A DNA stretch of 64,000 bases from Brasilonema sennae CENA114 (GCF_006968745.1 NZ_CP030118.1:6092809-6156808), one strand, 5' to 3'; shown: positions 54,384 to 63,422, counted from the first letter of the stretch. The notes: generated by a model not told the origin, from the letters alone. Numbers and translations: made by a program.

Positions 54384-54713
54384 GTGACAGAACAATTCTT
54401 TTGTTCCTATCTTGGTAGTGAGGTAGAACTAACCCAGGAACGCAAAAAACATATTCTTCAAAGACATCCCGATTTACCAACAGCTTACTTGGAACTCATT
54501 GCTGATACCTTGAACCAGCCCGATCAAGTGCGGCGCGATGTACGTTTTGAGAATACGCTCTTATTCTCTCGCTGGTTTGCTACTCTCCGCAAAGGCAAGT
54601 ATGCAGTAGTAGCAGTAGTTAGTGATACCTTTCCTCTAGAACGGCATTGGATAGTGACAGCTTACATAAGTAGAAAAATTACCCAAGGAGAAATTATATG
54701 GACGCGAAGTTAG
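54384..54713 (+). CDS. PBECR/RelE-like putative nuclease toxin
   Basis: 109 aa with a GTG start (MTEQFFCSYLGSEVELTQERKKHILQRHPDL). The pattern of an early R-x-HIL-RHP motif, then DTLNQPDQVRRDV, and a C-terminal IVTAYISRKITQGEIIWTRS matches small nuclease-fold proteins (barnase/EndoU/ColicinE5/RelE-like), often encoded beside DUF2283 genes. No experimental role is known to me. It overlaps the DUF2283 gene by 16 bp, so the pair is probably cotranslated. Confidence 0.65.
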   Translation: MTEQFFCSYLGSEVELTQERKKHILQRHPDLPTAYLELIADTLNQPDQVRRDVRFENTLLFSRWFATLRKGKYAVVAVVSDTFPLERHWIVTAYISRKITQGEIIWTRS

Positions 54714-54937
54714 GATTTGAATATGACAATGAAGGTGATATCCTTTATATCAACAAACGCCCTCCATACTCAGAGCAAGAATCAGAAGAAATTGATTATG
54801 GTGTGATTGCTCGTCTGAATCCGGATACTGGCGACATTGAGAACTTGGAAATTCTATTTTTCTCCAAAAGACTCTCAGAAAAAACTCTATTTGAACTGCC
54901 AATAATCGCAGATTTTCGCCTTGCTGCAACAGCATAA
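54698..54937 (+). CDS. DUF2283 family protein (putative antitoxin)
   Basis: 79 aa. LGFEYDNEGDILYINKRPPYSEQE followed by GVIARLNPDTGDIENLEILFFSKR is the DUF2283 signature. A strong ribosome-binding site (AAGGAG) is 7 bp before the ATG, inside the previous gene. The acidic, small protein is likely the antitoxin-like partner of the upstream nuclease-like product. Confidence 0.82.
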   Translation: MDAKLGFEYDNEGDILYINKRPPYSEQESEEIDYGVIARLNPDTGDIENLEILFFSKRLSEKTLFELPIIADFRLAATA

Positions 54938-55016
54938 TTTCCTTCCCAGTCTTTCTCGTTCCCAGCCGGAGTCTGGGAATGCCCATGCTGAGGCTCAGCC
55001 TCACCTCAAGGAGGGA

Positions 55017-58000
55017 CTACGAAACTTGACTGCGATCAAACAACCACCCATCCCCAACCATCTCCTCTAAACGTTGAGTGAGTCGGGGAAGAAAATATTC
55101 CCGATCATTCAGCCTTTGCTGGACAAACCAAGTATCAAACGCTTCCGGCGTCTCAATTCCTTGGGCACCCGCCGCCGCTGATAGCATCGTGAGACTTAAA
55201 TCCTGGAGTTCCTCTAACTGCGGATGCCCTTCGCCACCAAGGTTGCAAAAGAATAGTGCAGTTGTCCCTAGCAAGGCTTCCATTTCATCACCTTGAGGTA
55301 TGGTTTGATATAAACCACTTATTACCGCGATGTTATCAGCTAAAGGAACTTGAATTCTTAGGGAGAGCCAAATTGCTTGAGCTAGGTAAACCAAACCATT
55401 ACTTTCATCCGCCAAAGCGACACTACCCAAAACTCCTACCAAATTAGTATAAGCACCGGCTCGTGCAAGTAATCGGGCAGCCTGTGAATATAAGTCTAAC
55501 TTTTTAACTTTATCTCCAGTCTTGCCTACAAGATAAGCCATTTTGTAAAGAGTAGCGGCTTTGCCTTGAACATTTTTAATTCGCTCATATATTTCCAAAG
55601 ATTGATGGCACAAGGAAAGCGCTTTTTCTATATCCCCTTGTTGAGCAATTACCCCTGCCATGTTATGAAGGGTAGCAGCTTTGCCTTGGAGATTGCCAAT
55701 GCGCTCATTTATTTCCAACGATTGATGGCACAAGGAAAGCGCTCGTTCTATATCCCCTTGTTGAGCGATTACCCCTGCCATGTTATGAAGGGTTGTGGCT
55801 TTTTCTTTTAAATCACCGATGCGTTCATATATTTCCAAACATGACTGCCACAAGGAAAGTGCTTGTTCTATGTTTCCTTGTTGAGCGATTATCCCTGCCA
55901 TGTTGTTTAGTGTTATTGCTTTGCCTTCGATATCACCAATACACTCGTAGATTTCCAAGGATTGCTGCCATAAGCAAAGCGCTCTTTCAATGTCGCCTTG
56001 TTGGGCAATTACTTTTGCTATATTGCGGAGGGTAGTGGCTTTGCCTTTGACATCCCCAATGCGTTCTGAAATTTCTAAATCTTGCTGCCATAAGCAAAGC
56101 GCTCTTTCAATATCGCCTTGTTGGACAATTAATTCTGCCATATTGTTAAGGACAGCAGCTTTTTCTTTCAAGTCATTTTCAGGGCAAAGGTCTAAGGCTT
56201 TTTGATCATGGGCAATAGCATCCTCAACTCTGCCTAATACTTCTTGTGCACGAGCAATGGTTCCCAAAATGCGGTAGTCCTTAAAAACTGTCAGGATTTT
56301 TTGGCATAGTTCTAAAGCCTCAAAAAAGCGGGAAATGTTCACCCAATTGGTTGCAATCAAGTCCCCAACATTGACTGCAATGTCATTTTCTCCTGTCAAC
56401 AGTCCCAAACGCACAATTTCAAGTGCTTGCTCATCCGTGCAACGTTGATGAGTTTCTTCCCACCAAGCTTGATAAATTTTCCTTGCTGCTTGCTGTCGTG
56501 TTGTCAGCCACTCTTCCTCACTCAATAATGGTACCAGCAACGGTTCTAAAATCGTCGTCACGCGATATTCAGCAGTTTGGCTGGCGTGAGTCGTGGCAGA
56601 TTCAACTAAGCTGAGGCTAACGAGTTTGGGCATAACCGCCAGGAAATCAATTTCCACAGCTTTAGTCGAAGTCCGCTCAAGCGGACTAGAAATTCCCTGT
56701 GCTAAATCTTCAGTCCTCTTTAGAGGACTTTCACTATTAGCCTGGGACTTTGAGTCCCAGGCGTTCGAGGAAATAGCCCTAACAACATCCTCCGTCACTG
56801 GCAGGTGAAACACACTCAACCGCGCCAGAAACTTTTTTTCCTCATCCTCCAACCCACTCAACAGCGTTTGCGCCAAAATATTTTCTCGAAACTCCTGCTG
56901 CGTATTCTCCAACCGCGTCAACAATTCATCAGATTCTAAACCCGGTTGCTTGAGCACATCCAACAGCCATCTCAACAAGCGGGGATTGCCGTCGGCTATT
57001 TTAATGATCCGCTGTTCATCTACCTGTTGCTTGACTTGTTTGTCTAATTCCCGGCAGATTTTATCAACATCCGCCGAATTCATCGCCGCCAAAGATTCTA
57101 AATGCAGCTGGTGCGGTGGTAAGGTATCTTCTTTCAGGTAGCGACAGGTAACAATCAATCGACTCTCAGCTGCATTTTCCTCCAGCGCTGCACAAATCGC
57201 TTCTAAAATCCGGTAAGCTTCCGCCGTCATCCGCAGTGAATTATCTTCAATATTCGCTTTCGGGATGTTTTGCTCAAAGTCATCCAGCACCAACAACAAC
57301 GGACGATCAATTTCTTCTGCTTCAATTCTCTCAAAAAAGTTTTGCAGTCGCCCTTTGAGAGAAACTTTTGGTTCATTCAGCAATGCGGGCACATCTGCAA
57401 ACCGCTCAAACTTACTGGAAAGTTTATTGAGTAAGCCTACCTCATCCAAAGGTCCAATTAACACCACCCGCTCAAAATTCGGACGCTGTGTCTGGACTCG
57501 CGTACACAACCGCGCCGCCAAGGAACTCTTACCCAGTCCACCCATCCCAGCAATAAATACACCGATGTTGTCGCTGGTTTCTCGTAATGCTTGCAAACAC
57601 CGTTGTAGCGGGCGTCTGCGTCCAACAAATTCCCAGCGACTCGCAACTTTCACGATATTGTTTTCATCCAGAAATTCGCTTTCCGGCTGTGTAAATTTCA
57701 GCTTTTCCCGCTTTTTGGTTCTCAGCGGTGTCACCAGTTGCTCAATTTGGCGCGTATCTCGATAAATCCGCAACAAATGCCAGTCGGAGCATTTTTGAGC
57801 AATCATTTCCTGTTGCGCTGCTTTGACTGCTTCTTCTACCGTCGCCCCCGTTGCCAAAGCTTGATACAATGCTTGTGCCGCAATAATACCCGTCCGATCA
57901 TACACCGGACGCGCCCAACCTAAAACAACACCCGCCCCCATTTTCACCAAAGCCTGCGCCATTGATGGAACTGTTCCCCGGTTGGCGACTTGCCCAGTGT

Positions 58001-58835
58001 GACAGCCAGAAAGAAAAATCACTCGTGGAAAGCGTCCTCGAAAGGCTTTCGCCAAATCCTCCACGGTAGTCAATTGTACATTACCCACTTCATCCTCGGT
58101 GATGAAACACGGGGTATAATCCTTAATTTTTCTGCGTTTTGGCAGCAAACCGCCAAAATCTTTGTGAGTATAAATTATCCCGTGTCCGGTCAAGTGAAAG
58201 ACATCAAAATAGTCTTCTTCATAAGATTTCACTAAATTAGTTAATTCCTGAACCGAGCCGCTTTCTTCTACTATCAAAGCTAGCGGTTGGTCTTTAGTTG
58301 CTTGCAGGATATTTGTTTCTTCCCGCTCATAATCAAGAATTGGCTTAATATCTTCCGGCGAAGTCGCCATGAACAGCAACCGCAAAGGACGATTTTGCAC
58401 GCCAGCCACATTCGTATTACGCTGCTGCACTGAACGCACAGGCAACACTGCAATATCCTGTCGTTCCAGTAAAAACCCTGTGCCATCATGTAGCAATTCC
58501 CACGGCAAATGAGCGAGTCCCAACGCCACCCGTTGTGTTTCCGGGTTCAACCCCTGCGCCTCACTCGTTTGAATTAAATCCAGATAAATTGTTTGTTCAT
58601 CAGCCTCATCCAGCGCCCTTCTCAGCCATCCTTGCTTACCATCTATCCATTGGTAAAGTTGGCGTCCTATCTGGAGAAGTAAGGATGGGCGATCGCTCTC
58701 ATGGGAGTAGTAATTTTGCTCACACAAGTCAATGAGTACAAGCAACTCTGCTTTATCCAGACGACGTGAACCATAATCACAGCGTAATTCAAAAGTTTGC
58801 TGTTGACTGAGAGCGAAAGTGAAAGTCAGGGGCAT
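55017..58835 (-). CDS. CHAT protease - NB-ARC/STAND NTPase - TPR protein
   Basis: About 1272 aa from MPLTFTFALSQQQ. The CHAT domain (about 150-360) has His218 in FHLTGHGI and Cys278 in FLSGCHTG. The NTPase has Walker A GMGGLGKSS at about 430-438 and Walker B LLLVLDDFEQN. Helical repeats follow, with five 40-residue TPR-like units (consensus GDIERALSLWQQSLEIYERIG...ATLHNMAGVIAQQ). This is the STAND-protease architecture of bacterial immune and stress sensors: ligand sensing by TPRs, oligomerisation by the NTPase, proteolysis by CHAT. About 35 codons (minus-strand coding, 56665-56766) derive from a dispersed hairpin repeat. Confidence 0.92.
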   Translation of the reverse strand: MPLTFTFALSQQQTFELRCDYGSRRLDKAELLVLIDLCEQNYYSHESDRPSLLLQIGRQLYQWIDGKQGWLRRALDEADEQTIYLDLIQTSEAQGLNPETQRVALGLAHLPWELLHDGTGFLLERQDIAVLPVRSVQQRNTNVAGVQNRPLRLLFMATSPEDIKPILDYEREETNILQATKDQPLALIVEESGSVQELTNLVKSYEEDYFDVFHLTGHGIIYTHKDFGGLLPKRRKIKDYTPCFITEDEVGNVQLTTVEDLAKAFRGRFPRVIFLSGCHTGQVANRGTVPSMAQALVKMGAGVVLGWARPVYDRTGIIAAQALYQALATGATVEEAVKAAQQEMIAQKCSDWHLLRIYRDTRQIEQLVTPLRTKKREKLKFTQPESEFLDENNIVKVASRWEFVGRRRPLQRCLQALRETSDNIGVFIAGMGGLGKSSLAARLCTRVQTQRPNFERVVLIGPLDEVGLLNKLSSKFERFADVPALLNEPKVSLKGRLQNFFERIEAEEIDRPLLLVLDDFEQNIPKANIEDNSLRMTAEAYRILEAICAALEENAAESRLIVTCRYLKEDTLPPHQLHLESLAAMNSADVDKICRELDKQVKQQVDEQRIIKIADGNPRLLRWLLDVLKQPGLESDELLTRLENTQQEFRENILAQTLLSGLEDEEKKFLARLSVFHLPVTEDVVRAISSNAWDSKSQANSESPLKRTEDLAQGISSPLERTSTKAVEIDFLAVMPKLVSLSLVESATTHASQTAEYRVTTILEPLLVPLLSEEEWLTTRQQAARKIYQAWWEETHQRCTDEQALEIVRLGLLTGENDIAVNVGDLIATNWVNISRFFEALELCQKILTVFKDYRILGTIARAQEVLGRVEDAIAHDQKALDLCPENDLKEKAAVLNNMAELIVQQGDIERALCLWQQDLEISERIGDVKGKATTLRNIAKVIAQQGDIERALCLWQQSLEIYECIGDIEGKAITLNNMAGIIAQQGNIEQALSLWQSCLEIYERIGDLKEKATTLHNMAGVIAQQGDIERALSLCHQSLEINERIGNLQGKAATLHNMAGVIAQQGDIEKALSLCHQSLEIYERIKNVQGKAATLYKMAYLVGKTGDKVKKLDLYSQAARLLARAGAYTNLVGVLGSVALADESNGLVYLAQAIWLSLRIQVPLADNIAVISGLYQTIPQGDEMEALLGTTALFFCNLGGEGHPQLEELQDLSLTMLSAAAGAQGIETPEAFDTWFVQQRLNDREYFLPRLTQRLEEMVGDGWLFDRSQVS
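55560..56160. repeat. 120-bp TPR-coding tandem repeats
   Basis: Five 120-bp units in the CHAT-STAND-TPR gene. Phrases such as CCTTGTTGAGCGATTA and TTTCCAA-GATTG recur every 120 bp. Neighbouring units at about 55590 and 55710 are almost identical. Confidence 0.88.
56665..56766. repeat. Family-A hairpin repeat embedded in the CHAT-STAND gene
   Basis: Hairpins GTCCGCTCAAGCGGAC, AGTCCTCTTTAGAGGACT and CCTGGGACTTTGAGTCCCAGG, joined by TTTCACTATTAG. They are in the same order as at 1178-1270 and in the 53-54 kb copies. The frame stays open across it, adding about 35 Ser/Thr/Glu-rich residues between NTPase and helical domains. Confidence 0.85.
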
Positions 58836-58918
58836 GACTTGAATGAGTAGATTACATAACAAGCTTCACTGTGTTTTCACTACATTCCGGATGAGTTTTG
58901 CAGACACGCCTGATACTT

Positions 58919-58953
58919 AACTGATAACTGATAACTGATAACTGATAACTGAT
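58919..58953. repeat. Short tandem heptamer repeat (AACTGAT)5
   Basis: Five exact consecutive copies of AACTGAT, upstream of the CHAT gene on the minus strand. A second STRR of the heterocystous cyanobacterial type in this window. The rest of 58836-59150 has no gene. Confidence 0.9.
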
Positions 58954-59150
58954 AGTTCCAGATATTCTTCAGATGAGTAGTTGCGCTGCTCGTGTGCTTG
59001 GATGATCATGAAAGTTAAACCCCCAAAATTTTGAGTTGTTGATTGATCTGGGTGATTTCATTTAGGCGATCGCCTTCAAGGCGGCGGCTTCCGCATCGCC
59101 TTTCTCTGCTTATATCAATTTCCGTCTAGCTTTATATTGAGTTTTGACAA

Positions 59151-59405
59151 ATGACTAAAAAGCAAAAATTTCCCTACCTACTCGGTTCCAAATGGACAGC
59201 ACAGCAAAAAGTCGATGGCTGGCGACACTTCCGAGTTATCAACCGCAAAAATCAAGGTAAATGGGTTTATGCCGAGATGGTAGCAGCTTGTGACCCCAAT
59301 GTCCGCTTTTGGATCAACGCTAAATTGTTACAAGACCGTTCTCAGTGGGAAGCTGGCTGGCAAACCTTGCAAGAGATGAATTCACCCCAAGAAGAGGTTT
59401 CTTGA
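59151..59405 (+). CDS. TIGR02450 family Trp-rich protein
   Basis: 84 aa. It shows the pattern LLGSKWTAQQKVDGWRHFRV, GKWVYAEMVAACDPNVRFWI, and WEAGWQTLQEM, with conserved tryptophans. Widespread in cyanobacteria and some proteobacteria, function unknown. No membrane helix or signal peptide. Stands alone between repeat-rich intergenic regions. Confidence 0.85.
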   Translation: MTKKQKFPYLLGSKWTAQQKVDGWRHFRVINRKNQGKWVYAEMVAACDPNVRFWINAKLLQDRSQWEAGWQTLQEMNSPQEEVS

Positions 59406-59574
59406 ATAAACTTCTTTTCTTAGCATAAAGCTCAGTAGATTTTGAGATTTGAGAAAAAATTTAACTTATATGCAATATGTAATAATTTTTTACATTATTC
59501 CAATTGACCTGTCACTTATGGGCTAGAAGCCCAAGACTTTAACAATTCAAAATTCAAAATTCAAAAATAAGTGA

Positions 59575-59765
59575 GTCCACTAACTGTAGGGTGGGCACTA
59601 CTGGTTAATCAGTCGGTGAACTAGAGGTGAGGAGTGCCCACCTTAGTTACCGTCTTTGCCAACAGGGATAGTCCACTAACTGTAAGGTGGGCACTACTAG
59701 TTAATCAGTCGGTGAACTAGAGTTGAGTAGTGCCCACCCTACTTAGCATCTTGCCCAGAGGGATA
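59575..59765. repeat. Tandem pair of 96-bp hairpin units upstream of chlL
   Basis: Two near-identical units start at 59575 and 59671 (GTCCACTAACTGTAGGGTG...). Each is an inverted repeat, GTAGGGTGGGCACTACT against AGTAGTGCCCACCCTAC, so each forms a long stem with a TTAATCAGTCGGTGAACTAG loop. A simpler GTAGGGTGGGCA hairpin occurs at 2751. Also in this 700-bp gap is AT-rich DNA (59780-59930), likely holding the chlL promoter. Confidence 0.85.
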
Positions 59766-60102
59766 CGGTTTCACATACATCTTTATAATCAAAACCATAG
59801 ATACAGAAAGATTTTTAGCTTTTTGTGTTTTGTAACTTTTTTTATAAAAACAGATTATTAAGAAATAAAATACTTTTGTTTTAAGTATTCAAAAGCGATG
59901 CAGAATAATCAACAGTCAAATTCTTTTGATTAAACCATAATTCATCTCATAAAACCCTAATACAGTTGACAGCCCCCTTTATTTTCTGGGTAACTTACAC
60001 AATAATGACAGTCATGAGACCTCACATATCGCCATCTCAGGCTAGGTGAAGGTAAGTGTTTAAGCCACGAGTTTGACAAAAAGCTATAAGAGGCAAACAA
60101 CA
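59766..60102 (+). promoter_or_regulatory. chlL upstream region
   Basis: 337 bp of AT-rich sequence without a gene, probably promoter and 5' UTR of chlL. No operator recognised. Confidence 0.4.
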
Positions 60103-60969
60103 GTGAAACTAGCAGTTTACGGAAAAGGCGGTATCGGGAAATCCACAACAAGCTGTAATATCTCCGTCGCCCTAGCCAAGCGCGGCAAGAAAGTGTTGCA
60201 GATTGGTTGCGATCCCAAACACGACAGCACCTTCACCCTGACCGGGTTCTTGATTCCAACGATTATCGACACTCTCCAAGAAAAGGACTATCACTACGAA
60301 GATGTGTGGCCCGAAGATGTCATCTATAAGGGTTACGGTGGAGTCGATTGTGTGGAAGCAGGTGGTCCCCCTGCAGGTGCTGGATGCGGCGGTTATGTGG
60401 TTGGCGAAACTGTGAAACTCTTAAAGGAACTCAACGCCTTTGATGAGTACGATGTGATTTTATTTGACGTTCTTGGTGACGTTGTTTGCGGTGGTTTTGC
60501 AGCACCCCTCAACTACGCTGATTACTGTATGATTGTGACTGACAATGGCTTTGATGCCTTGTTCGCTGCTAATCGTATTGCAGCTTCGGTTAGAGAAAAA
60601 GCCCGGACTCACCCGCTGCGTCTTGCTGGCTTAATTGGTAACCGCACCTCAAAGCGCGACTTGATTGACAAGTACGTGGAAACAGTCCCGATGCCAGTTT
60701 TAGAAGTTTTGCCTTTGATTGAAGATATTCGTGTTTCCCGCGTCAAAGGTAAGACTTTGTTTGAAATGGCAGAATCTGACCCCTGTTTAAATTACGTTTG
60801 CGATTACTATCTCAACATCGCTGACCAAATTTTGGCTCGTCCAGAAGGTGTTGTACCAAATGATTCACCAGACCGCGAGGTGTTCGCTTTGTTATCCGAT
60901 TTCTATTTAAATCCGGGTAAACAACAAGTTCCTAATCCAGAAGAAGAATTAGACTTGATGATTGTATAA
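60103..60969 (+). CDS. chlL: Light-independent protochlorophyllide reductase, ChlL subunit
   Basis: 288 aa with GTG start, reading VKLAVYGKGGIGKSTTSCN. Iron-protein of the dark-operative enzyme, homologous to NifH: it binds ATP and a 4Fe-4S cluster shared by a dimer and passes electrons to ChlN/ChlB. The P-loop GKGGIGKST is near the start, and the cluster cysteines are Cys95 (GAGCGGY) and Cys129 (DVVCGGF). The extra codons back to 60073 have no family support. Followed by a DUF5331 gene and chlN, the usual Nostocales order. Confidence 0.97.
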   Translation: MKLAVYGKGGIGKSTTSCNISVALAKRGKKVLQIGCDPKHDSTFTLTGFLIPTIIDTLQEKDYHYEDVWPEDVIYKGYGGVDCVEAGGPPAGAGCGGYVVGETVKLLKELNAFDEYDVILFDVLGDVVCGGFAAPLNYADYCMIVTDNGFDALFAANRIAASVREKARTHPLRLAGLIGNRTSKRDLIDKYVETVPMPVLEVLPLIEDIRVSRVKGKTLFEMAESDPCLNYVCDYYLNIADQILARPEGVVPNDSPDREVFALLSDFYLNPGKQQVPNPEEELDLMIV

Positions 60970-60998
60970 ATCATCTTAATTCCAGGATGGGGGACAAT

Positions 60999-61730
60999 AT
61001 GGCTTTTTTTGATAGTTTTACAGAATCTTTAAAGCAGAAGTGGTTGCAATTTTTCCAGGTGAATCGTGACTGGATTTCCTTGCACATGGAGGTAGAATCT
61101 GTTTACACTCCCGATGGCGGGAGTCGTCCACCTTCTTACCTCATCCTGGGAGTTATTAATGCGTTGGAACCCAAGCTGGCACAGTTAATGCTGCCGTTTT
61201 CCAAATTGAATCCTGATCCTGATACCTTGGTTGAAGTACTGGGGTTAAATCTCGATCCTGATCTGGCTCTTGGTAACCGTGCTCTTCCTAAGTTGCGTAT
61301 AGAAAAACACGCGGAAGAGTCAGATTTGTCAAGTGAAAATTTAAGTGATGAAACACTGACAAATTCTCCAAGGATACTCAATCCAACCAGGGAGAATCTG
61401 ACTAGAGCAAAGGAGTTGCAAGCAACTCAACACGGGATTGATCACTCTTTATCTAACCAGAAAATTTCAAATACTGAGTTTTACAACGCACCTCACTCAT
61501 CTGATGAGTCCAGCAATCTTTCCTTTGATGATTTGAAGGAAGTAGACAGCAAAACTTCCCCAGCAACTGCATCAAATCAGAGTGGGTTTGCTGATGCTTT
61601 GTCAGATTCCTGGGGTAGCGAAACCGTAATCCAAAAGGGAGAAGCGGATAATAAAACGCTTTTAGGGGAAGAAAAATCTTCTGGTTCTCTGAATGAATCA
61701 GAGATTGATCGTCTGTTTCCCAAGACTTAA
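60999..61730 (+). CDS. DUF5331 protein between chlL and chlN
   Basis: 243 aa starting MAFFDSFTESLKQKWL, preceded by GGGGGA at good spacing (the ATG at 60987 overlaps this site). The N-terminal 100 residues form the DUF5331 domain (FFQVNRDWISLHMEVE, SYLILGVINALEPKLAQLM). The rest is Ser/Asn/Glu-rich, low complexity and probably disordered, ending SEIDRLFPKT. Its position in the chl operon, 30 bp after chlL, suggests a role linked to dark protochlorophyllide reduction. No direct function known. Confidence 0.85.
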   Translation: MAFFDSFTESLKQKWLQFFQVNRDWISLHMEVESVYTPDGGSRPPSYLILGVINALEPKLAQLMLPFSKLNPDPDTLVEVLGLNLDPDLALGNRALPKLRIEKHAEESDLSSENLSDETLTNSPRILNPTRENLTRAKELQATQHGIDHSLSNQKISNTEFYNAPHSSDESSNLSFDDLKEVDSKTSPATASNQSGFADALSDSWGSETVIQKGEADNKTLLGEEKSSGSLNESEIDRLFPKT

Positions 61731-62021
61731 CTTAAATTGTGTTGAATTTAGGTGTCTGGAGTTTAGACTAAATTCTATTTTTTAGGCTACAACCCTTGTA
61801 TAGCAAGCATTTTAGATTTTGAAATCCAAAAGCGGTTATAAATTGAGAAAGGCAGTCTGGATAAGGGTTTGGCGGTTTTAAAGCCAAAATTAGTCTAAAT
61901 TCCAAGATAGTGTCATGTGTCCATACATCATGAGGCGGGGAAGTCTTATTCTTCCACGTCTTGCCTGCCTTACTTTCAACCGCGCTTTTAGCTTAATAAA
62001 TCAAGGGGAGAAAACACTAAA
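61731..62021 (+). promoter_or_regulatory. Spacer between DUF5331 gene and chlN
   Basis: 291 bp. A ribosome-binding site (AAGGGGAGAA) precedes chlN. The spacer could carry a separate chlN promoter. Nothing else assignable. Confidence 0.35.
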
Positions 62022-63422
62022 ATGACTCTTGCTCAATCAGAAAGTTTAAATTTTGAGTGCGAAACTGGAAATTACCATACCTTTTGCCCAATTAGCTGTG
62101 TCGCTTGGCTTTACCAAAAAATTGAAGATAGCTTCTTTTTGGTGATTGGTACAAAAACTTGTGGTTATTTCTTGCAAAACGCAATGGGGGTCATGATTTT
62201 TGCTGAACCCCGTTATGCAATGGCAGAATTGGAAGAAGGAGATATTTCTGCACAGCTGAATGATTATGAAGAGTTGAAGCGGCTGTGTGTGCAGATTAAG
62301 CGCGATCGCAATCCCAGTGTCATTGTCTGGATTGGCACCTGCACCACGGAAATCATCAAAATGGATTTGGAAGGCTTGGCACCTAAGCTAGAATCCGAAA
62401 TTGGTATTCCTATCGTCGTCGCACGCGCTAACGGTTTGGACTACGCCTTCACTCAAGGAGAAGATACCGTGTTAGCAGCAATGGCGACACGTTGTCCTGA
62501 TAAAGCGCCTGTGGTAGAAGCGGAGAAAAATGAGCGTAACGCTATTTCTAAACTCCTCAATTTTGGAAAGAAAAAAGAAGAAGTCGCCAACGAAGAATCG
62601 GAGTATGTGGATCATCCACCTCTGGTGTTGTTTGGTTCGCTTCCAGATCCTGTGGTGACTCAGTTAACTCTGGAATTGAAGAAGCAAGGTATCAAAGTTT
62701 CTGGTTGGCTTCCCGCCAAGCGCTTCACTGAATTACCTGTTCTTGAAGAAGGGTATTATGTCGCTGGTGTCAATCCCTTCCTCAGCCGGACTGCAACTAC
62801 CTTGATGCGTCGCCGCAAATGCAAGCTGATTGGTGCACCATTCCCAATTGGTCCAGATGGAACCCGCGCTTGGATTGAGAAAATCTGTTCGGTGTTTGGT
62901 ATTACTCCCAAAGGTTTGGATGAACGGGAAGCACAAATTTGGGAAAGTTTAGAAGACTACATAAAACTTATTCGTGGCAAGTCTGTGTTTTTCATGGGTG
63001 ATAACTTGCTGGAAGTTTCCCTCGCACGCTTCTTGGTACGCTGCGGTATGACGGTTCCGGAAATTGGTATCCCATACATGGATAAGCGTTATCAAGATGC
63101 TGAATTGAAGTTCTTGGAGAAGACTTGCAAGGAAATGGGCGTACCTTTGCCTAGGATTGTGGAGAAGCCAGACAACTACAATCAAGTGCAGCGGATTTAC
63201 GATTTGAAGCCAGATTTGGTGATTACTGGTATGGCTCATGCTAACCCGTTGGAAGCACGAGGGATTAATACTAAGTGGTCTGTGGAGTTTACTTTTGCTC
63301 AGATTCACGGCTTTACAAATGCGCGTGACATTCTGGAGTTGGTGACTCGTCCGCTGCGTCGGAATAATAGTTTGAAAGATTTGGGTTGGGATAAGTTGGT
63401 GAAGGAAGAAGCGAAGATTTAA
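62022..63422 (+). CDS. chlN: Light-independent protochlorophyllide reductase, ChlN subunit
   Basis: 466 aa, NifD-like. It forms the N2B2 catalytic tetramer with ChlB and supplies the three cluster cysteines: Cys22 (HTFCPISC), Cys47 (TKTCGY) and Cys107 (IGTCTTE). Further blocks FGSLPDPVVTQLTLEL, GAPFPIGPDGT and DLVITGMAHANPLEARG match the family. A short Lys/Glu insertion lies around residue 185 (NFGKKKEEVANEESE). chlB is not in this window, as usual in cyanobacteria. Confidence 0.97.
   Translation: MTLAQSESLNFECETGNYHTFCPISCVAWLYQKIEDSFFLVIGTKTCGYFLQNAMGVMIFAEPRYAMAELEEGDISAQLNDYEELKRLCVQIKRDRNPSVIVWIGTCTTEIIKMDLEGLAPKLESEIGIPIVVARANGLDYAFTQGEDTVLAAMATRCPDKAPVVEAEKNERNAISKLLNFGKKKEEVANEESEYVDHPPLVLFGSLPDPVVTQLTLELKKQGIKVSGWLPAKRFTELPVLEEGYYVAGVNPFLSRTATTLMRRRKCKLIGAPFPIGPDGTRAWIEKICSVFGITPKGLDEREAQIWESLEDYIKLIRGKSVFFMGDNLLEVSLARFLVRCGMTVPEIGIPYMDKRYQDAELKFLEKTCKEMGVPLPRIVEKPDNYNQVQRIYDLKPDLVITGMAHANPLEARGINTKWSVEFTFAQIHGFTNARDILELVTRPLRRNNSLKDLGWDKLVKEEAKI

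Noticed and set aside
58919..58953. CRISPR or origin iterons
   Set aside because: A 7-bp perfect tandem repeat is an STRR, not iteron or CRISPR spacing.
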